From Rana temporaria (taxonomy: Eukaryota; Chordata; Amphibia; Anura; Ranidae): DNA of 64,000 bases. Under the pieces are notes generated by a model that was not told where the DNA came from, ran no database searches, and worked only from the letters and a program-made list of their open reading frames with translations. The translations under genes were made by a program, and so were the position numbers. The stretch spans positions 146,074,751 through 146,138,750 of the forward strand of contig NC_053499.1 of the NCBI RefSeq assembly GCF_905171775.1, in the 5' to 3' direction. Below are positions 26,721-38,440 of this stretch, one piece after another. Positions within the stretch are counted from its first letter, which is position 1, and each line of letters starts with the position of its first letter.

Positions 26721-26765
26721 CTGGCCGTCCTGACCCACGTGGACTTGATGAATCTGCAGGTTGCC
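26721..26765 (-). CDS. BANP: BANP micro-exon encoding GNLQIHQVHVGQDGQ
   Basis: A 45-nt exon, phase 0 at both ends, with a TTTTTTAG acceptor and a GTAACC donor. It encodes the 15 residues GNLQIHQVHVGQDGQ, which continue directly from ITQDSE in the exon at 31762. The human protein, as I recall it, has a two-residue shorter version (IHHVGQDGQ), so the VH pair looks like a small length difference, perhaps from a shifted splice or an in-frame indel. The next block expected in BANP starts VLQGAQLIAV. I could not find it anywhere to the left, so the final exon probably lies outside the window, more than 26 kb downstream. Confidence 0.9.
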
Positions 26766-27111
26766 CTAAAAAACAATGCAAACAGAGCTGTTATTAGGGA
26801 AATTAACAAGCTGCACTGTGACATTTATTCTGAAAATTCTTCTCAGAGCCGCCTTTGTTAGTTTACACTAAGAAGTCTATTAACCCAGAGAATTCTTTAC
26901 AAGTCTGCCATTTGCTGGCAATAAAATAAGCCCTTGTGTATGCCTGTGTTTAAAAGGCTTAACCACAGCCGGTACTCACAAAGTTTGTAAATCCTCTAGG
27001 TCCAAGTGCTCTATTTTTTTTTTTTCTTCACCATCTGGGAGGATTACGTGATTTTAATGAATAGACTGAATGCATTTAAATATCATCTCCACCTAAAAGA
27101 CATATTACTGC

Positions 27112-27883
27112 TGTAACGGAATGGCCGTAAGTACCCAGAGACTTTTGAAGGATGCAGGGTACTCCTGTGCCAGCTTCACCAATGACTCTTGGGTCTAGAG
27201 TCATCCTATGTCCAATAGGGGCATAGGATGACTGAGAAATGATATCTCGGATTACATGAGATGGGACAGTAATGATAATTCGTGTATTGCAGGATATCTT
27301 GAAATATTACAGGTGGTTAATTCTGACCCCAACAGGTCAATAGGAGAGTGACTCAATCATGTGGGGACACATACTGTTGAGGTGTTAATTGAGTCTGGCT
27401 CCTAAGATATTTCATTGTGTGAAAGTCTATTGATGATAGATGTGTTGGGGGTTGGCAGTCTGAAAGGTCAGATGGCTGACTTTTCAGCTGTAGTGGATTA
27501 GCATGTCAATTACGTCTACTAAGGATAGTGTATCAGGTGAGAATAGCTTATCGCGGAGTCAGAACATCTGGGTAAATGACTAGTGATTAGTTCATGTAGA
27601 TTATCTGAATGTAGTTATCTAAAGGAATTTGTATTGAGCACCCATTGTGTCATGTTGTGGGTGGAGTTAAGCCATTGTTTCTTGGGGCTTCTAACTGTAT
27701 ATAACAAGCCTGAGTTTACCATTAAAGTGTCCTATCTGTTTGGAACCAGAGAACAGAGCTTGTGTCTCGTTATTCTGGGAAAATCCATATGAATCTTGTC
27801 TGCTGGATTGTGGAGTGTCAGATAAGCTGTCTTGGGTTGGTGGAATGGAATATTGTAAACGGTGTTAACCCCTGACCATTACA
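27112..27883 (+). mobile_element. Solo LTR of an LTR retrotransposon
   Basis: A 772-bp unit starting TGTAACGG and ending CCATTACA, so it has the TG...CA ends and short inverted termini of an LTR. A perfect 5-bp duplication ACTGC flanks it (27107-27111 and 27884-27888). A TATATAA box lies at 27698-27704 and an ATTAAA-like signal at 27721-27726, which sets the plus-strand direction. No internal gag or pol region adjoins it, so it is what remains after recombination between two LTRs. Ty3-like or endogenous-retrovirus origin cannot be decided from the LTR alone. Confidence 0.85.
27698..27704 (+). promoter_or_regulatory. TATA box of the solo LTR
   Basis: TATATAA sits 75 percent of the way into the LTR, followed 17 bp later by ATTAAA. 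This is the expected order of promoter and polyadenylation signals in an LTR. The LTR is antisense to BANP. Confidence 0.5.
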
Positions 27884-27949
27884 ACTGCATTGAGTGGTCA
27901 ATGGCAATCTGAACTTCCCAACTAAATAACTATTAAATGTATTTTGTTG

Positions 27950-28770
27950 CAGTAGTTTGTGTCTCTGCCCCTCCCATAGGCCTGGGTTCACACCATAGCA
28001 ATGCGGAAACCAGCGCCAGTTCCTGCATCGCATCTCTCCTACAAGCAGTTCACTCTGCTCACTGCAAACCACTGTGGGTGTCAATACAATGTTAATGACA
28101 CCCCCAGATCGGTTTGCAGATCACAGTGTGAACTGTGGATTTGGACAGGAATTGGATCACATGGGTGAGAACCCCCATGTGATCAGATTCCAGTGGGGGA
28201 AAAAAAAAGTTCCTGCACCTTTTTTGTGCGAATCCAATGCAAGTTCAGCCATACAACTGTATAGCCAAACTCGCATTGCACAGACATCACATGTGATCTG
28301 CCCAGCCGTGTGGATGCGAATCACATACGATGTCTGTGTTCGCTATAGTGTGAACTCAGGTTTATAGGGAGATTTCCCTACAGCAGTTTAGGTCCTACAC
28401 TTACAACAGCAGTGAGATTTTACTAAAATAATTTGCATCCCCACCCCTCCCACAACAGTGTGGAGATATTAACACAGTAGATTGCCTTTGTCCCTCCCAC
28501 AATGGTGCTATCTCCTCACAGTAGTTTGTGTCTCTGCCCCTCCCACAATGGTGGGATTTTCCTGCAGTAGTTTGTGTCTCTAACCCCCCCCCCCCCCCAC
28601 AATGGTAAGATTTCCCCCCAGTAGTTTGTCTCTATCCTCCCACAATGTGAGATTTGCCTGTAGTAGTTTGTGTCTCTACCCCTCCCACAATGTGAGATTT
28701 GCCTGTAGTAGTCTGTGTCTCTGCCCGTCCAACAATGGTGAGATTGGAAAAAGGTAGTAGTTTATGCCCC
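27950..28770. repeat. Minisatellite (about 50-bp unit) split by a MITE
   Basis: Units built on GTAGTTTGTGTCTCTGCCCCTCCCACAATGG-like sequence, each followed by GAGATTTNCCTG, recur from 28440 to 28750, and one unit lies before the MITE at 27950. A run of about 15 C occurs at 28584. The MITE at 27981-28363 interrupts the array. Confidence 0.85.
27981..28363. mobile_element. MITE inside the minisatellite
   Basis: Starts CCTGGGTTCACACCATAG and ends CTATAGTGTGAACTCAGG (inverted, two or three mismatches). ATAGG occurs directly on both sides (27976-27980 and 28364-28368), a possible target duplication. Confidence 0.75.
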
Positions 28771-30140
28771 CATAGGAGTGAAGTTGATCGTGAAGGTACA
28801 TGAACCCTAGAGGTTTCCATGTCTGTGTAACCTACAGGTGCCTTCTTGTGTGACAAAATGGCGTATTAACGATTACAGAGCTGCATTAATTTGTGCTTTT
28901 TATATCTACCTGGAGTTGGAGTTCAGCTTTAACATAGGTGTTTAATTATTCTAGAGACTGAAGGAATACTGAAATGTAATAAACCCGGTGCTACACTCAC
29001 TCCATAATTCTCTCTTCATTTCAGAGGAGCCATACAAACATTTGCAGAGCAGCTCAGGAGTTCACTGCCAACTAAACATACACACCAGTATTATAGAAAA
29101 CGCTTGTCTCTGTAACACCTTCAGCCCCATTATCCTCACACTCCAACTTCAATTGTAAAAAAATCCAGTTTACTGAGGAAAAGATCCGGCAAATTCGAGT
29201 CCATGGCTTTTCTGGAAACTCATAACTGACAAAAACGTGCAAACTGCAATCCCAGCTGAGATATGAAACAGGTCTTTAAAAACCACAAGGGCTAAAATAT
29301 TTGATTTTCCTGTAATGTCATCAGTTTTCACCCAGTGTCAGGAACACAAATATGTTCTGATGGTTGCGGCAGTGTTCTTGGTATGTAGCTGCGATCACAA
29401 TGGAAGGCCAGAAGCCAACAGCATGCCAATCAAAGCCAAGAAAGAAAATGGTGGCATTTAATGGGTTAGTTCATAAAAACCAGTGTGGGCTGAAAAGTGA
29501 GCAATTTTCTGTGCTTTACTAAAGAAATATGTAATATTTATATAAAAAAAGCAGAAACCATGCAATAATGAAGAATACATAATACTCGGCACAGGTTTTT
29601 TTATAAATGCCCCCCTTAGTGAGTATTTTATTCCACTGCAGTACATTATCATTGCCAGATGTTTTTAAAAAAACAACCCAACAATGGCTCCAAACTACCT
29701 AAAATAGCTCGATGATATAAAGGGTTTGAAAAGCTCAAAATAAAAGCAGGTTTTTATTTGCATTTCAAGAAGTACATTTAATAAATAGCTGGCTTAAAGC
29801 CCAACTCTTGGCACAATAAATTTATCAGGGTTAGGCAATTAAACTTTGCTTTAAAAGTAAACTCCCATCATGCAGGCTTTATTCTACATCTATCAAATCT
29901 GCACCTTCACATGGCGGGAATAATAGAGCTGTGATTCCTGGCTGCTTGGATGCAAGTGGTGCCAGTCTCCCAGACTCCCACTCCTCCAGGTCATTTATAG
30001 AACAAAACCTGGGACTATCTGCGAGGTGTGACAATTTAATTCCCGGAATGAAAGCAGCATAGCACTATGGTGGTGAGTCGCACACATATGAACTTCAGAG
30101 TGTTATGACATGTTCTAAATTGCACTCGCCTGGGTCACAG

Positions 30141-30650
30141 ACCAGTTTACTGAAGTCTCGTACATGTGCTCGGTTTACTCGGCAAGAACCAGCAAGAAAA
30201 CTGCTGTCAGAGCTTTCTTGCCGAGTATACCAAGCGTGTGTACGAGGCTTTAAGGTTTCTCGACAAGAAAACTGCCCAGAATCTCGACGAGAAAAATAGA
30301 GAACATGTTCTCTATTTCTCTCGTCGTGAGATTCTCGGCAGAAAACCCGAGAGTGTGTATACTTACCTGTCGCCATGGAAACCCACGCATGCTCGAAATG
30401 ACTGACGCATGGGCGGTAGCTTCCTAGGCATAGGTAGGGTGCAGCAAGATGGCGGCAATGGCATTGAATGCGACGAGCGCATGCTCGTCGTACGTGATGA
30501 CGTCACAGCGTTCTCGCCTTTCAAGAGAACCGCGGTTCTTTTAAAAGGAGAGTCTGTACACTCGGGCGGCAAGAGATTCTTGCCAAGAATCTCATCAGGG
30601 AAAACAACCTTTTTTTCCTGACGAGATTCTTCCCTGTGTGTATAGGGCTT
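30141..30650. mobile_element. GTACAC-type MITEs, two adjoining units
   Basis: A short unit (30141-30254, AAGTCTCGTACATGTGCTCG to GTGTGTACGAGGCTTTA) is followed by a larger one ending TGTGTGTATAGGGCTTCA. Inverted blocks such as CTCGACGAGAAAAATAGAGAAC and its complement at 30301 explain the overlapping frames here. Confidence 0.7.
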
Positions 30651-31761
30651 CAGTCTTTACAGAGTAGTAGAAGAAATAACGGGTGTATATGTGTTATACT
30701 CTCTGTGGTACCTAAGGGGTTACATCTATGCATTGTGGGGAAAAGCTGCTTGATCCTGTCTTCTCTTAACCTCCCCTCATTCCACTGTCCTGGATCTATC
30801 TGCTGATAGAACTGAGCCTTGAGGGCAAGCTGCACATGCTCAGTTTGGTGTGTACCGCTAGAGAGTTGTTTTATTTCTTGGGAGGGTGCATGTGATCAGC
30901 ACAGGGCCAATCAGCACTGTCCAGACAGAGGGTCAGGGGTCCTGCAGCCTCATTGGACAAACAGGGGAGAATGAAAACTCCTCCTAAAAGCTTTAACCAG
31001 ACACAGATAGAAGTCACAGACTGATATATACGGCTGATGAGAAAAGGTATTTAGCAGTTTATATTTACTAAAATAATTACATTTCCATGTTCTATGTACT
31101 GTGAGAGACCAGATATAGTGAATTCAGGGTCCTGGGTTTAGTAACAATTTAATAATTATGTTACCAAAATGATTGTGTGCTGTAAATTGCCTCCAGCATT
31201 GTTCATGCCTTAAAATAGAGAGCAACTGAGCATGTGCAGAGCAAAATGAGACAAGGTTATTTTTAGACCCCTTTCACACTGAGGCACTTTACAGGCACTA
31301 TAGCGCTAAAAATAGCACCTGTAAAACGCCTCGCCTCTCACTCCAGTGTGAAAGTCCAGGGGCAACAGTTTATTTTTTTGTTGGAAAAAAAATGTTTCCT
31401 CAATGAATAAAAAATGACCATTGTAAGCACTCCTCTCAGTGGTAAATGGTTTGTCTCAACAGTCTACTTGACACCTTTGCTGGACAGCTTGAAGAATAAT
31501 ACATTTACAGGCTGATCAACAGGTAAAAGTAAAGAATACAAATAAAGAACACTAATGCAGACACCAAATCTAAGAAATAGTAAGTTAGAATATGCTAAAT
31601 GTTTATTTTTGGGTATAATAACATTTTTTTTTTTTCATGGATTCAATCCAAGATATATGATATTTCTGTTGTAATAAAGTATGTACTATAAGTACACCAT
31701 AACTAACATCCAGTACAGTCAATTCCTTTATAATCTCAAGAGAAAAAATATGAAGGATTAC

Positions 31762-31824
31762 CTCGCTGTCTTGAGTGATTTGCACCTGCTCTCCCTGCGG
31801 TACTTGTGCAATATGCAGGTGTCC
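31762..31824 (-). CDS. BANP: BANP micro-exon encoding GHLHIAQVPQGEQVQ
   Basis: A 63-nt exon, phase 0 at both ends, with a TCTTACAG acceptor and a GTAATC donor. It encodes 21 residues, starting GHLHIAQVPQGEQVQ and ending ITQDSE. In known vertebrate BANP this block follows GEDGQVQV directly, which is what the exon at 40104-40234 ends with. Both flanking exons are also in phase 0 here, so skipping this exon would keep the frame. The sequence is short, Gln-rich and close to the mammalian peptide, which shows strong constraint against the unconserved intron around it. It lies between a poly-A-rich tract at 31743 and BANP intron sequence with no recognised repeat. Confidence 0.93.
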
Positions 31825-32143
31825 CTGTAAGAGACAGAAAGAAAATAACAGTTAATAAGGGATTCAACATCCTCAGATGCTCAGTGAAAGAGAGTAGGAG
31901 GCCAAACACAAAATTCAGGGTTGCCAATGCCTGAACCAAGTCAACTTGATCTTTGCTGCCTCCTGTATCATATACCCCAACATGCCCACATATGCTTACC
32001 GAACAGGAAAAGTGACTGCCATTAGTCAACAGATTAGTCAGTTAGTGACAAGCATTAGGTAACCCTGTGGCTAAGTTATAGACTTTCAAACATTTACATA
32101 GTTTTAACAAGCAGTTTATGAGCTTCAGAACAATCCCTTAGGG

Positions 32144-32464
32144 CAGTGGTCTCCAAACTGCGGCCCGGGGGCCAGATGTGGCCCTTTGCTTGCACTTATC
32201 TGGCCCTTGAGGCACTTTTCCTCCCACTGACACCAACTATGGGGCACCATTCTTCCTACTGACCCCAATGATAAGATACTATTCTTCCTATTGACCCCAA
32301 TGATAAGCTACCGTTCTTCCTATTGACCCCAATGATAGGATACCGTTCTTCTTATTGACCCCAATGATATGGTACTATTCCTCCTACTAACACCAACATC
32401 CGGCCCCCTTAAAGTCTGAAGGACCGTAAACTGGCCCTTTGTTTAAAATGTTTGGAGACCCCTG
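32144..32464. mobile_element. hAT-like non-autonomous element
   Basis: A 321-bp element with ends CAGTGGTCTCCAAAC and GTTTGGAGACCCCTG, flanked by a perfect 8-bp duplication CCTTAGGG (32136-32143 and 32465-32472). The interior (about 32225-32400) is an imperfect tandem array of 30-35 bp units containing GACCCCAATGATA. There is no coding frame. Confidence 0.92.
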
Positions 32465-32472
32465 CCTTAGGG

Positions 32473-32648
32473 GTTTATTTACTAAGGCTAGAGAGGGCAA
32501 AATGTGTCACAATGCTGCAAAGAAACCAAACAGCTTCTAACCTCAGCTTGTTTAATATTAAACTTCATCAATAAAACCTGGAAACTGATTGGTTTCTCTG
32601 CAGAATTTTAACAAATGTTGCCCTCTCTAGCTTTAGTAAATAAACCCC
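32473..32648. repeat. Foldback MITE (GTTTATTTACTAA type)
   Basis: Starts GTTTATTTACTAAGGCTAGAGAGGG and ends in the inverted CCCTCTCTAGCTTTAGTAAATAAAC. It directly abuts the duplicated site of the hAT element. A related copy is nested at about 8083-8255. Confidence 0.85.
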
Positions 32649-34972
32649 TCAGTGACTTCTGTAGCTGCAGGTACTGTGGAGCAATTCACCCTCAAAGTTC
32701 ACTGATGAGGTTGTTATTGGATTCTTAGCAGCTTTATCCAACTCTTTTTTTTACCAGCAGTGACTTTTAATATAAACACAGGTCAGGTGTACTTTGTTTA
32801 CATCATAAAGCCGTAAGGCTTATCATACCCAAAGTAGCTCTGTTATAAACTAGAATGGTACCTGCAACTAGAAAGCTCAGTAAAGGGCTTAATGTGGATT
32901 TATTGCTTATAAAAAAAAAAAAAAAGGAAATACTTTAACGCCTGTGGCCAAACCAGTGGTGTACCAACCCCTGGTGCCACACATTGAGGGGGTGTCAGGC
33001 CGACGCCACTTAGGGAGCCGCTCTGTACACCGCTCTCTGAACATCGCTCCCATCGGCATGGCAGCGCCCAGCAACTCCAGCCTGTCTGGATCCTCCATCT
33101 CCTTAGGTAGGTGATCCCACCTTCTACCTCCACATCTTTACAATGACAGGTTCACCCAGCCTGCCATCTGTCTATTGCTGAGCAGTGAGATCGGACGCCG
33201 TGCAGGAGAGAAGTTCCTGGTATAGTCAAACTCTTTTCAGAGGGGGGGGGGGATACCTGTTATTATCACACTCCTCCCAGGAGGGGTAGTCATGACATGG
33301 GCACATTATTCTCAGGAGGGGTGATGGTCACACTCTTCCCAAAAAGGGGGATACCTGACATGGGCACATTCTTCTTGGGGGCGATACCTGCTTGATCATA
33401 CTATTACCAGAAGGGAAATATAGGCCAGTCTAATGGAGGTAGGGTGCCAGATATAGGATCTGCCCCGGGTGCCAAATGCTCTAGGTATGCCCCTGAGGCA
33501 CAGGTCCCCTTTAGGCATGTACCACTACAACATAAAACCTTCTTTATTATCAGTAATCAGTTACGCAAAATTGATTTTTTTTAAGCAGCGCCTTACAAAA
33601 TGCACAGAACACACAGAAATGTTCCCTGATACTAAAGGAGCTTACAATCCAATCTCCTCAAACACAGAAGGACCAATGTGATGATAACAGATTAAGCAAC
33701 CAACGTGTTTTTGGATTGTGTGAGGAACCCTGTGCAATGTTCCTGGTAGGAAATGAACCTAGAACCCCTGCTATGCACCATGCTGAATTCCTAACCATCA
33801 GAAAAAAAAAATAATCTAATTTTCTCACTGACCATATTCTGGGAAGAATAAAACTTCTGTATGGAGAGCAGATTAAAGATGCACAATTTGGAATTCAGTC
33901 AAAAAGTCTTCTATTTTTTTTTTCTTTTACAGCGAGAACAATTGCCTGTAACTTTCAAAGAAACACAGTTCCCTCTATATCAAACAGCTTCATTTCCTTT
34001 GGAAGGAAGTTATCCTATTCATAAGAGGCAAAACAAAACAGATTGAACTTATCAAACTGACAATAGGAACTCCGAGGAAAACTTTCAGCCCAAACTCCAT
34101 TCAGACTTGATAAGAGACACTTTGCCTTCCGTTGCTAGTGGCCTGGGGGAGAGTGGCATGATTTAACCCTAACAGTACTGCATTCATTTGTTTGCTATAC
34201 CAAAGTCTTTTAAAGTGTATATCTAGGCAAAATGTAAAAAAAAAAATACATATGCAGTACATTTCAGCAATACATGCACATGTGGCCTTGTTTCACCCCC
34301 TTTAAAAATTATGTATAGAAACATAACTGGCAATCCTGCTAGAATTCTATTGAGTTCCCTAATTCCTGGTTAAGCCGACAGTGCTGCCTCTGCTGCACTA
34401 AAATCAGCCCTTCCTCTTCAACTAAATTATTTCACCTATCACTCCACCCTTCTGTGTCCCTCTCCACATGAGTACGTTGTTTTCTTTCCCTGCTGCCTTT
34501 ACACCCAGGGGCCTGCCCACACAATGTGTGTAGGAAGATCTCTCAAAGATGTTGTTCTAGGGGATGTGCCTATGTCAATAGAAACTGAGCTCACAGCAGC
34601 TACCCTGAAAAACGTTTGGTGATGAGATCAGAAGAAGTAAGAAAAGCGGTTTCTCTCTACAGTACCAAAGTCAACTGCACTGGGCAGAGGAGGAATCAGG
34701 TGTCTAATAAACTCCAGATCTCTCAATAAAGAGTACCTGTCACTGCCACAGCATTAGGGTCTTGTTCATTCCTTGTGATAGCAATACATTTACATTTGAT
34801 CAGCAGCTTTGGAGGGCAGAGGGGGAATCAGGTGTCTAATAGACCCCAGATCTCTCAACAAAGAGTCACTGCCCCACCTATCACAAAGGGTCTTGTTCAC
34901 CCCTTGTGATAGCACAACCCTGCTGTATTGTCCCTTTGTTTGAAGTAATTGCCGGTGTCTTGTCGAGCTAGT

Positions 34973-35340
34973 TCCCCTATTGATATGGTTCCCTGCTCGA
35001 CTGCGCAGACGAAGCCCACGGAAATCTCCAAACCTGATCAGCTGTTCTTCAAATGTACATGCTGTATGCGGGGCTCGGGGCGGCATCCAGGCTCATTCCT
35101 TGCCATTTCCGTGGACTTGGAGGATGTTAAAAAAAAGAGCAAGGCGACCGAGCGAGCGCAGCGAGCTGTCTGAGTGAAGCGAGTATGTGAGGCCGACTGC
35201 CAACTTACAGCGAATTCCATGTCGCCCTGGACCTGTTTCTACACCTGAAAAATGCTGATCAGGTTCAGTGATTTCCGTTGGCTCGGATTGCGCCTGCACA
35301 GTCAAGGGGGGAACCATATTGATAGGAGGAACCATATCAG
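34973..35340. repeat. Inverted-repeat unit, arms of about 70 bp
   Basis: The left arm (34973-35045, TTGATATGGTTCCCTGC ... AACCTGATCAGC) matches the complement of the right arm (35252-35333, TGATCAGGTTCAGTGATTTCC ... GGAACCATATTGATAGG). The centre contains GAGCGAGCGCAGCGAGC. No target duplication was found. Confidence 0.8.
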
Positions 35341-35645
35341 CAGATCACCGTCTCTCAGACCTCACATTGGAGTGGCAATAGGCACTTCAGCACAGATGGA
35401 GTTCCTGGGCTCCTCCTCAGCTCTGAAATGTCATATAACATAGCCAAGGGAAGACCGGGGAGGACTTCCCGCACTCTGCCGGGTGACCCTGACTCTGTGT
35501 AGAGGGGGAAATTTGTGCTGTGGGTGATTTTGGCTTAGTGGTGCAGATGTTTGTACTGAAATGTGGGTATTTTTCCTGGGGGGGTGGGGGCTAGTTACTC
35601 CTGACCTTTGCACTTTGCCTTACTAACTCCTGCACTCTGCGTTAC

Positions 35646-35965
35646 TTAAAGTGATTGTAAACAATCACTTTGTAAAACAACCCATTCAGTTTACAATAGA
35701 AAGGTAAAATATTTGTATATATATATATATATATATTTATAAAAAATGATAAATACCTTTTTTATAAGTGATCTCATTCCCTCTGTTCTCAGCTACACAA
35801 GAGCTGTGGGAGGAGAAACAGCAATACACTGAGCTTCCCAGTGAATGGCTGTGCAGCGGGGGGCATGTCAGGACAAGTCTGACAATTGGAGGAGAGTACA
35901 CTGAGTTTCCAGCATAGCTAGAGAACTGACCACAGTTGTGCGCTCCTGCTTAGTGTGGTCAGAGA
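35646..35965. mobile_element. TTAA MITE fragment with (TA)n
   Basis: Starts TTAAAGTGATTGTAAACAATCACTTTG, a short palindrome, followed by a TA tract at 35716-35737 and a GAGGAG-rich body similar to the element at 53896. The right end was not located with certainty. Confidence 0.5.
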
Positions 35966-36124
35966 TAAACACTTTCATCCTGACCCCCTGCGCTCTGCAT
36001 TATATACTACTGACTTGAGAAATCCTGTGTTTCTCACTACTGACCTCTTTACTCTGGGTTACTTACCACTGATCTCTGAACTCTATGTAACTTACTACTA
36101 AAAACTCTGCACTCTGGGGTGTGT

Positions 36125-36396
36125 GAAGCCTCGTACACACAACGAGAAACTCGACGGACGAAACACATTGTTTTGCCCCGTCGAGTTCCTTGTTAGGCTG
36201 TCGAGGATCTCGGCGAGACAAATTTCTCCATTCCCGTCGAGGAAAAAGAAGACATGCTCTCTTTTTGGCTCGACGAGATCCTCGACAGTTTCCCCGTCAA
36301 AAAGTGTACACACGACCGGTTTCCTCGGCAAAAAAAAAATACCAGCAAGTTTCTTGCTGGTTTTTGTCGAGAAACTCGGTCGTGTGTACGAGGCTT
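36125..36396. mobile_element. GTACAC-type MITE
   Basis: Starts AAGCCTCGTACACACAACGAG and ends GTGTGTACGAGGCTTAA. Inner pairs include CTCGACGAGATCCTCGAC. Frames on both strands (up to 114 codons) come from the symmetry and have no recognisable domain. Confidence 0.8.
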
Positions 36397-36403
36397 AACG
36401 CTT

Positions 36404-36500
36404 TACAAAATGAAGGCAGACATACAGTTATAACACAATTCAATACAAAAGGAATTAGAGAGCCCTACTCGTTCGAGCTTACAATCTACAAAAAAGGGTC
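36404..36500. repeat. Old interspersed repeat, second copy
   Basis: GCTTTACAAAATGAAGGCAGAC, AATTCAATACAAAAGG and TTCGAGCTTACAATCTAC match 41830-41915. Confidence 0.6.
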
Positions 36501-37060
36501 AAGTGATACAAAGGGTAATAACTGTGGGGGGTGAGCTATTGGAGAAAATAAAAGTTTAGTTGTTAGGTGAAGGCAGCGAGAAGCTAGAAATGTTTTTTTT
36601 AGGGATCACCTAAAGATGAACAGAGTAGGAGCTAGTTAGGGTGCAGAGCTCCAGAGGATAGAGAGGCTCTAGTGAAATCCCGGAGGTGAGCATGGAAGAG
36701 GGGTTGATGAGGGAGCTAGAAAGCAGGTCGTCATAGTTGGTATTTCGAGACAAGATAAAGGATGTAGGTTGGGACAGAATTGTGGGTGGCTTTGTAGGTT
36801 GTTGTTAGTATTTAAAAAAATTGTTGGGTGAGCTGAAGGTAATGGAGGGGTTGGCAGAAAGGGACAACAAGCAAAAAAACGCTTGGGCAAGGTGGATGAG
36901 TCTGGTAGCAGCATTAATTTGCTCAACAAATTTAGACACACTCCCTGCAAAAAATTGTAATGTATTCTTTTTTGTTAAAAGGTGAACTTATTATTTAACG
37001 CTCAAGAGCTTGACGCCTGTAAAAGCTTTAGATGATTTTGAGAACCCTCAGGTCCTTTCC

Positions 37061-37529
37061 TTAAAGAGGAACTGCAGTCTGCTCACATAATTTGAAATAA
37101 AAACATCTTTGCCATTCTAAAGCTTCCCTCCAATTACTTTGCATATTATTTTATATATACTGTGATTCTGCACTTGCCATATATGCTGCAGAAATCCCCC
37201 TACACTGAGTCTGGCTGCAACCATTTTAACTGTGGGCATCTGAAGCTGCTGCCTGTTCACTTCCTGTATTCACACAGACACACACAGAGGCACCGCTCCA
37301 GCTCTAATTGGCCCTCCTATGACTTATCCACCTTTTTTCCTGGCAAGCTCTCACATGAGTGAGAGAGCTGTGCATGATGTCATAAGCCTAGGCCCTTTTA
37401 CCAGACAAGAAACAGGTAGTGGGCTATATAAGATATTTACTGGCTGAAAAAAATGTTTTACTATCCAAAGTTAAAACAATAAAGGCAGGATATTTAATAG
37501 ATGGAGAGATGAAAAAAGTTCCGCTTTAA
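37061..37529. mobile_element. TTAA MITE, 469 bp
   Basis: Starts TTAAAGAGGAACTGCAG and ends AAAAAGTTCCGCTTTAA, TTAA at each end. The interior includes ACACAGACACACACAGAGG. No coding frame. Confidence 0.75.
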
Positions 37530-37699
37530 AAAAAAAAAATATGTTGCAAACTAGTAATCTTTTCCATGTTGCTCAGATAAATCTCTATCTCTCCAGGATT
37601 GGCTGCCTCTGCTCTAGAGGGGTAGAGGGAGAGTTGGGGTAAACTTGTGCCATGCCTATACAGATCCTCTAAACCTAATCACAACACGTTGTCTATATT

Positions 37700-38440
37700 G
37701 GGCTAGATTCAGCAATGATTTACGCCGGCGTATCTATAGATACGCCGCGTAAATTCAAAGCTGCGCCGGCGTATCTTCTTTCTGTATTCAGAAAGCAAGA
37801 TACGCCGAAATTAGGCTAAGATCCGACTGGCGTAAGTCTCTTACGTCGTCGTATCTTAGGGTGCATATTTACGCTGGCCGCTAAGTGGCGCTTCCGTCGT
37901 TTTCGGCGTAGAATATGCAAATGACCTAGATACGCGATTCACAAACGTACGTGCGCCCGGCGGAATTTTTTATGTTGTTTGCGTAAGGCTTTTCCAGCGT
38001 AACGTCGCTCCTGCTTCTATGAGGCGTACGCAATGTTAAGTATGGACGTCGTTCCCGCGTCAAATTTTCTATTTTTTACGTCGTTTACGTAAGTCGTTCG
38101 CGAATAGGGCTTTGCGTAAATTACGTCCACGTCGAAAGCATTGACGATTTGTGGCGGAATTTAGAGCATGCGCACTGGGATTCTTTCACGAACGGCGCAT
38201 GCGCCGTTCGTTAAAGACGTCATTTACGTGGGGTCATGTTTTATTTACATAAAACACACCCACCTCTTGCAAATTTGAATTCGGCGCACTTACGGCCGGC
38301 TGATTTACGCTACGCCGCCGCAACTTACGGAGCAAGTGCTTTGTGAATACTGCACTTGCCCGTCTAAGTTGCGGCGGCGTAGTGTAAATAACATACGCTA
38401 CGCCCACACAAACTTACGGCGGGCTACTTGAATCTAGCCC
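37700..38440 (+). mobile_element. CpG-rich MITE, 741 bp, complete copy
   Basis: Starts GGGCTAGATTCA and ends TGAATCTAGCCC, with ATT on both sides (37697-37699 and 38441-38443). It is very rich in CpG (GGCGTATCTATAGATACGCC near 37727, GGCGCATGCGCCGTTCG near 38192) in an AT-rich intron. Only short frames occur. It belongs to the family also seen at 4570, 15524, 43426, 46172 and 47302. Confidence 0.9.

Larger units (their letters stand above)
26766..31761 (-). other. BANP: BANP intron, 4,996 bp
   Basis: This intron separates the exons at 31762 and 26721. It carries the solo LTR (27112-27883), a minisatellite interrupted by a MITE (27950-28760), a GTACAC-type MITE (30141-30650) and a short inverted repeat near 31268. 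From 28870 to 30060 and from 30660 to 31260 I see only AT-rich sequence without recognisable features. Confidence 0.9.

Noticed and set aside
28440..28760. Regular repeats that could suggest a CRISPR array
   Set aside because: The units are contiguous and imperfect with no unique spacers, in a vertebrate intron. It is a minisatellite.
36098..36534. Frames up to 114 codons on both strands
   Set aside because: They lie in a GTACAC-type MITE and follow from its inverted repeats.
37700..38440. CpG island that might mark a promoter
   Set aside because: It has element ends, ATT flanks and five relatives in the window, so it is a repeat.
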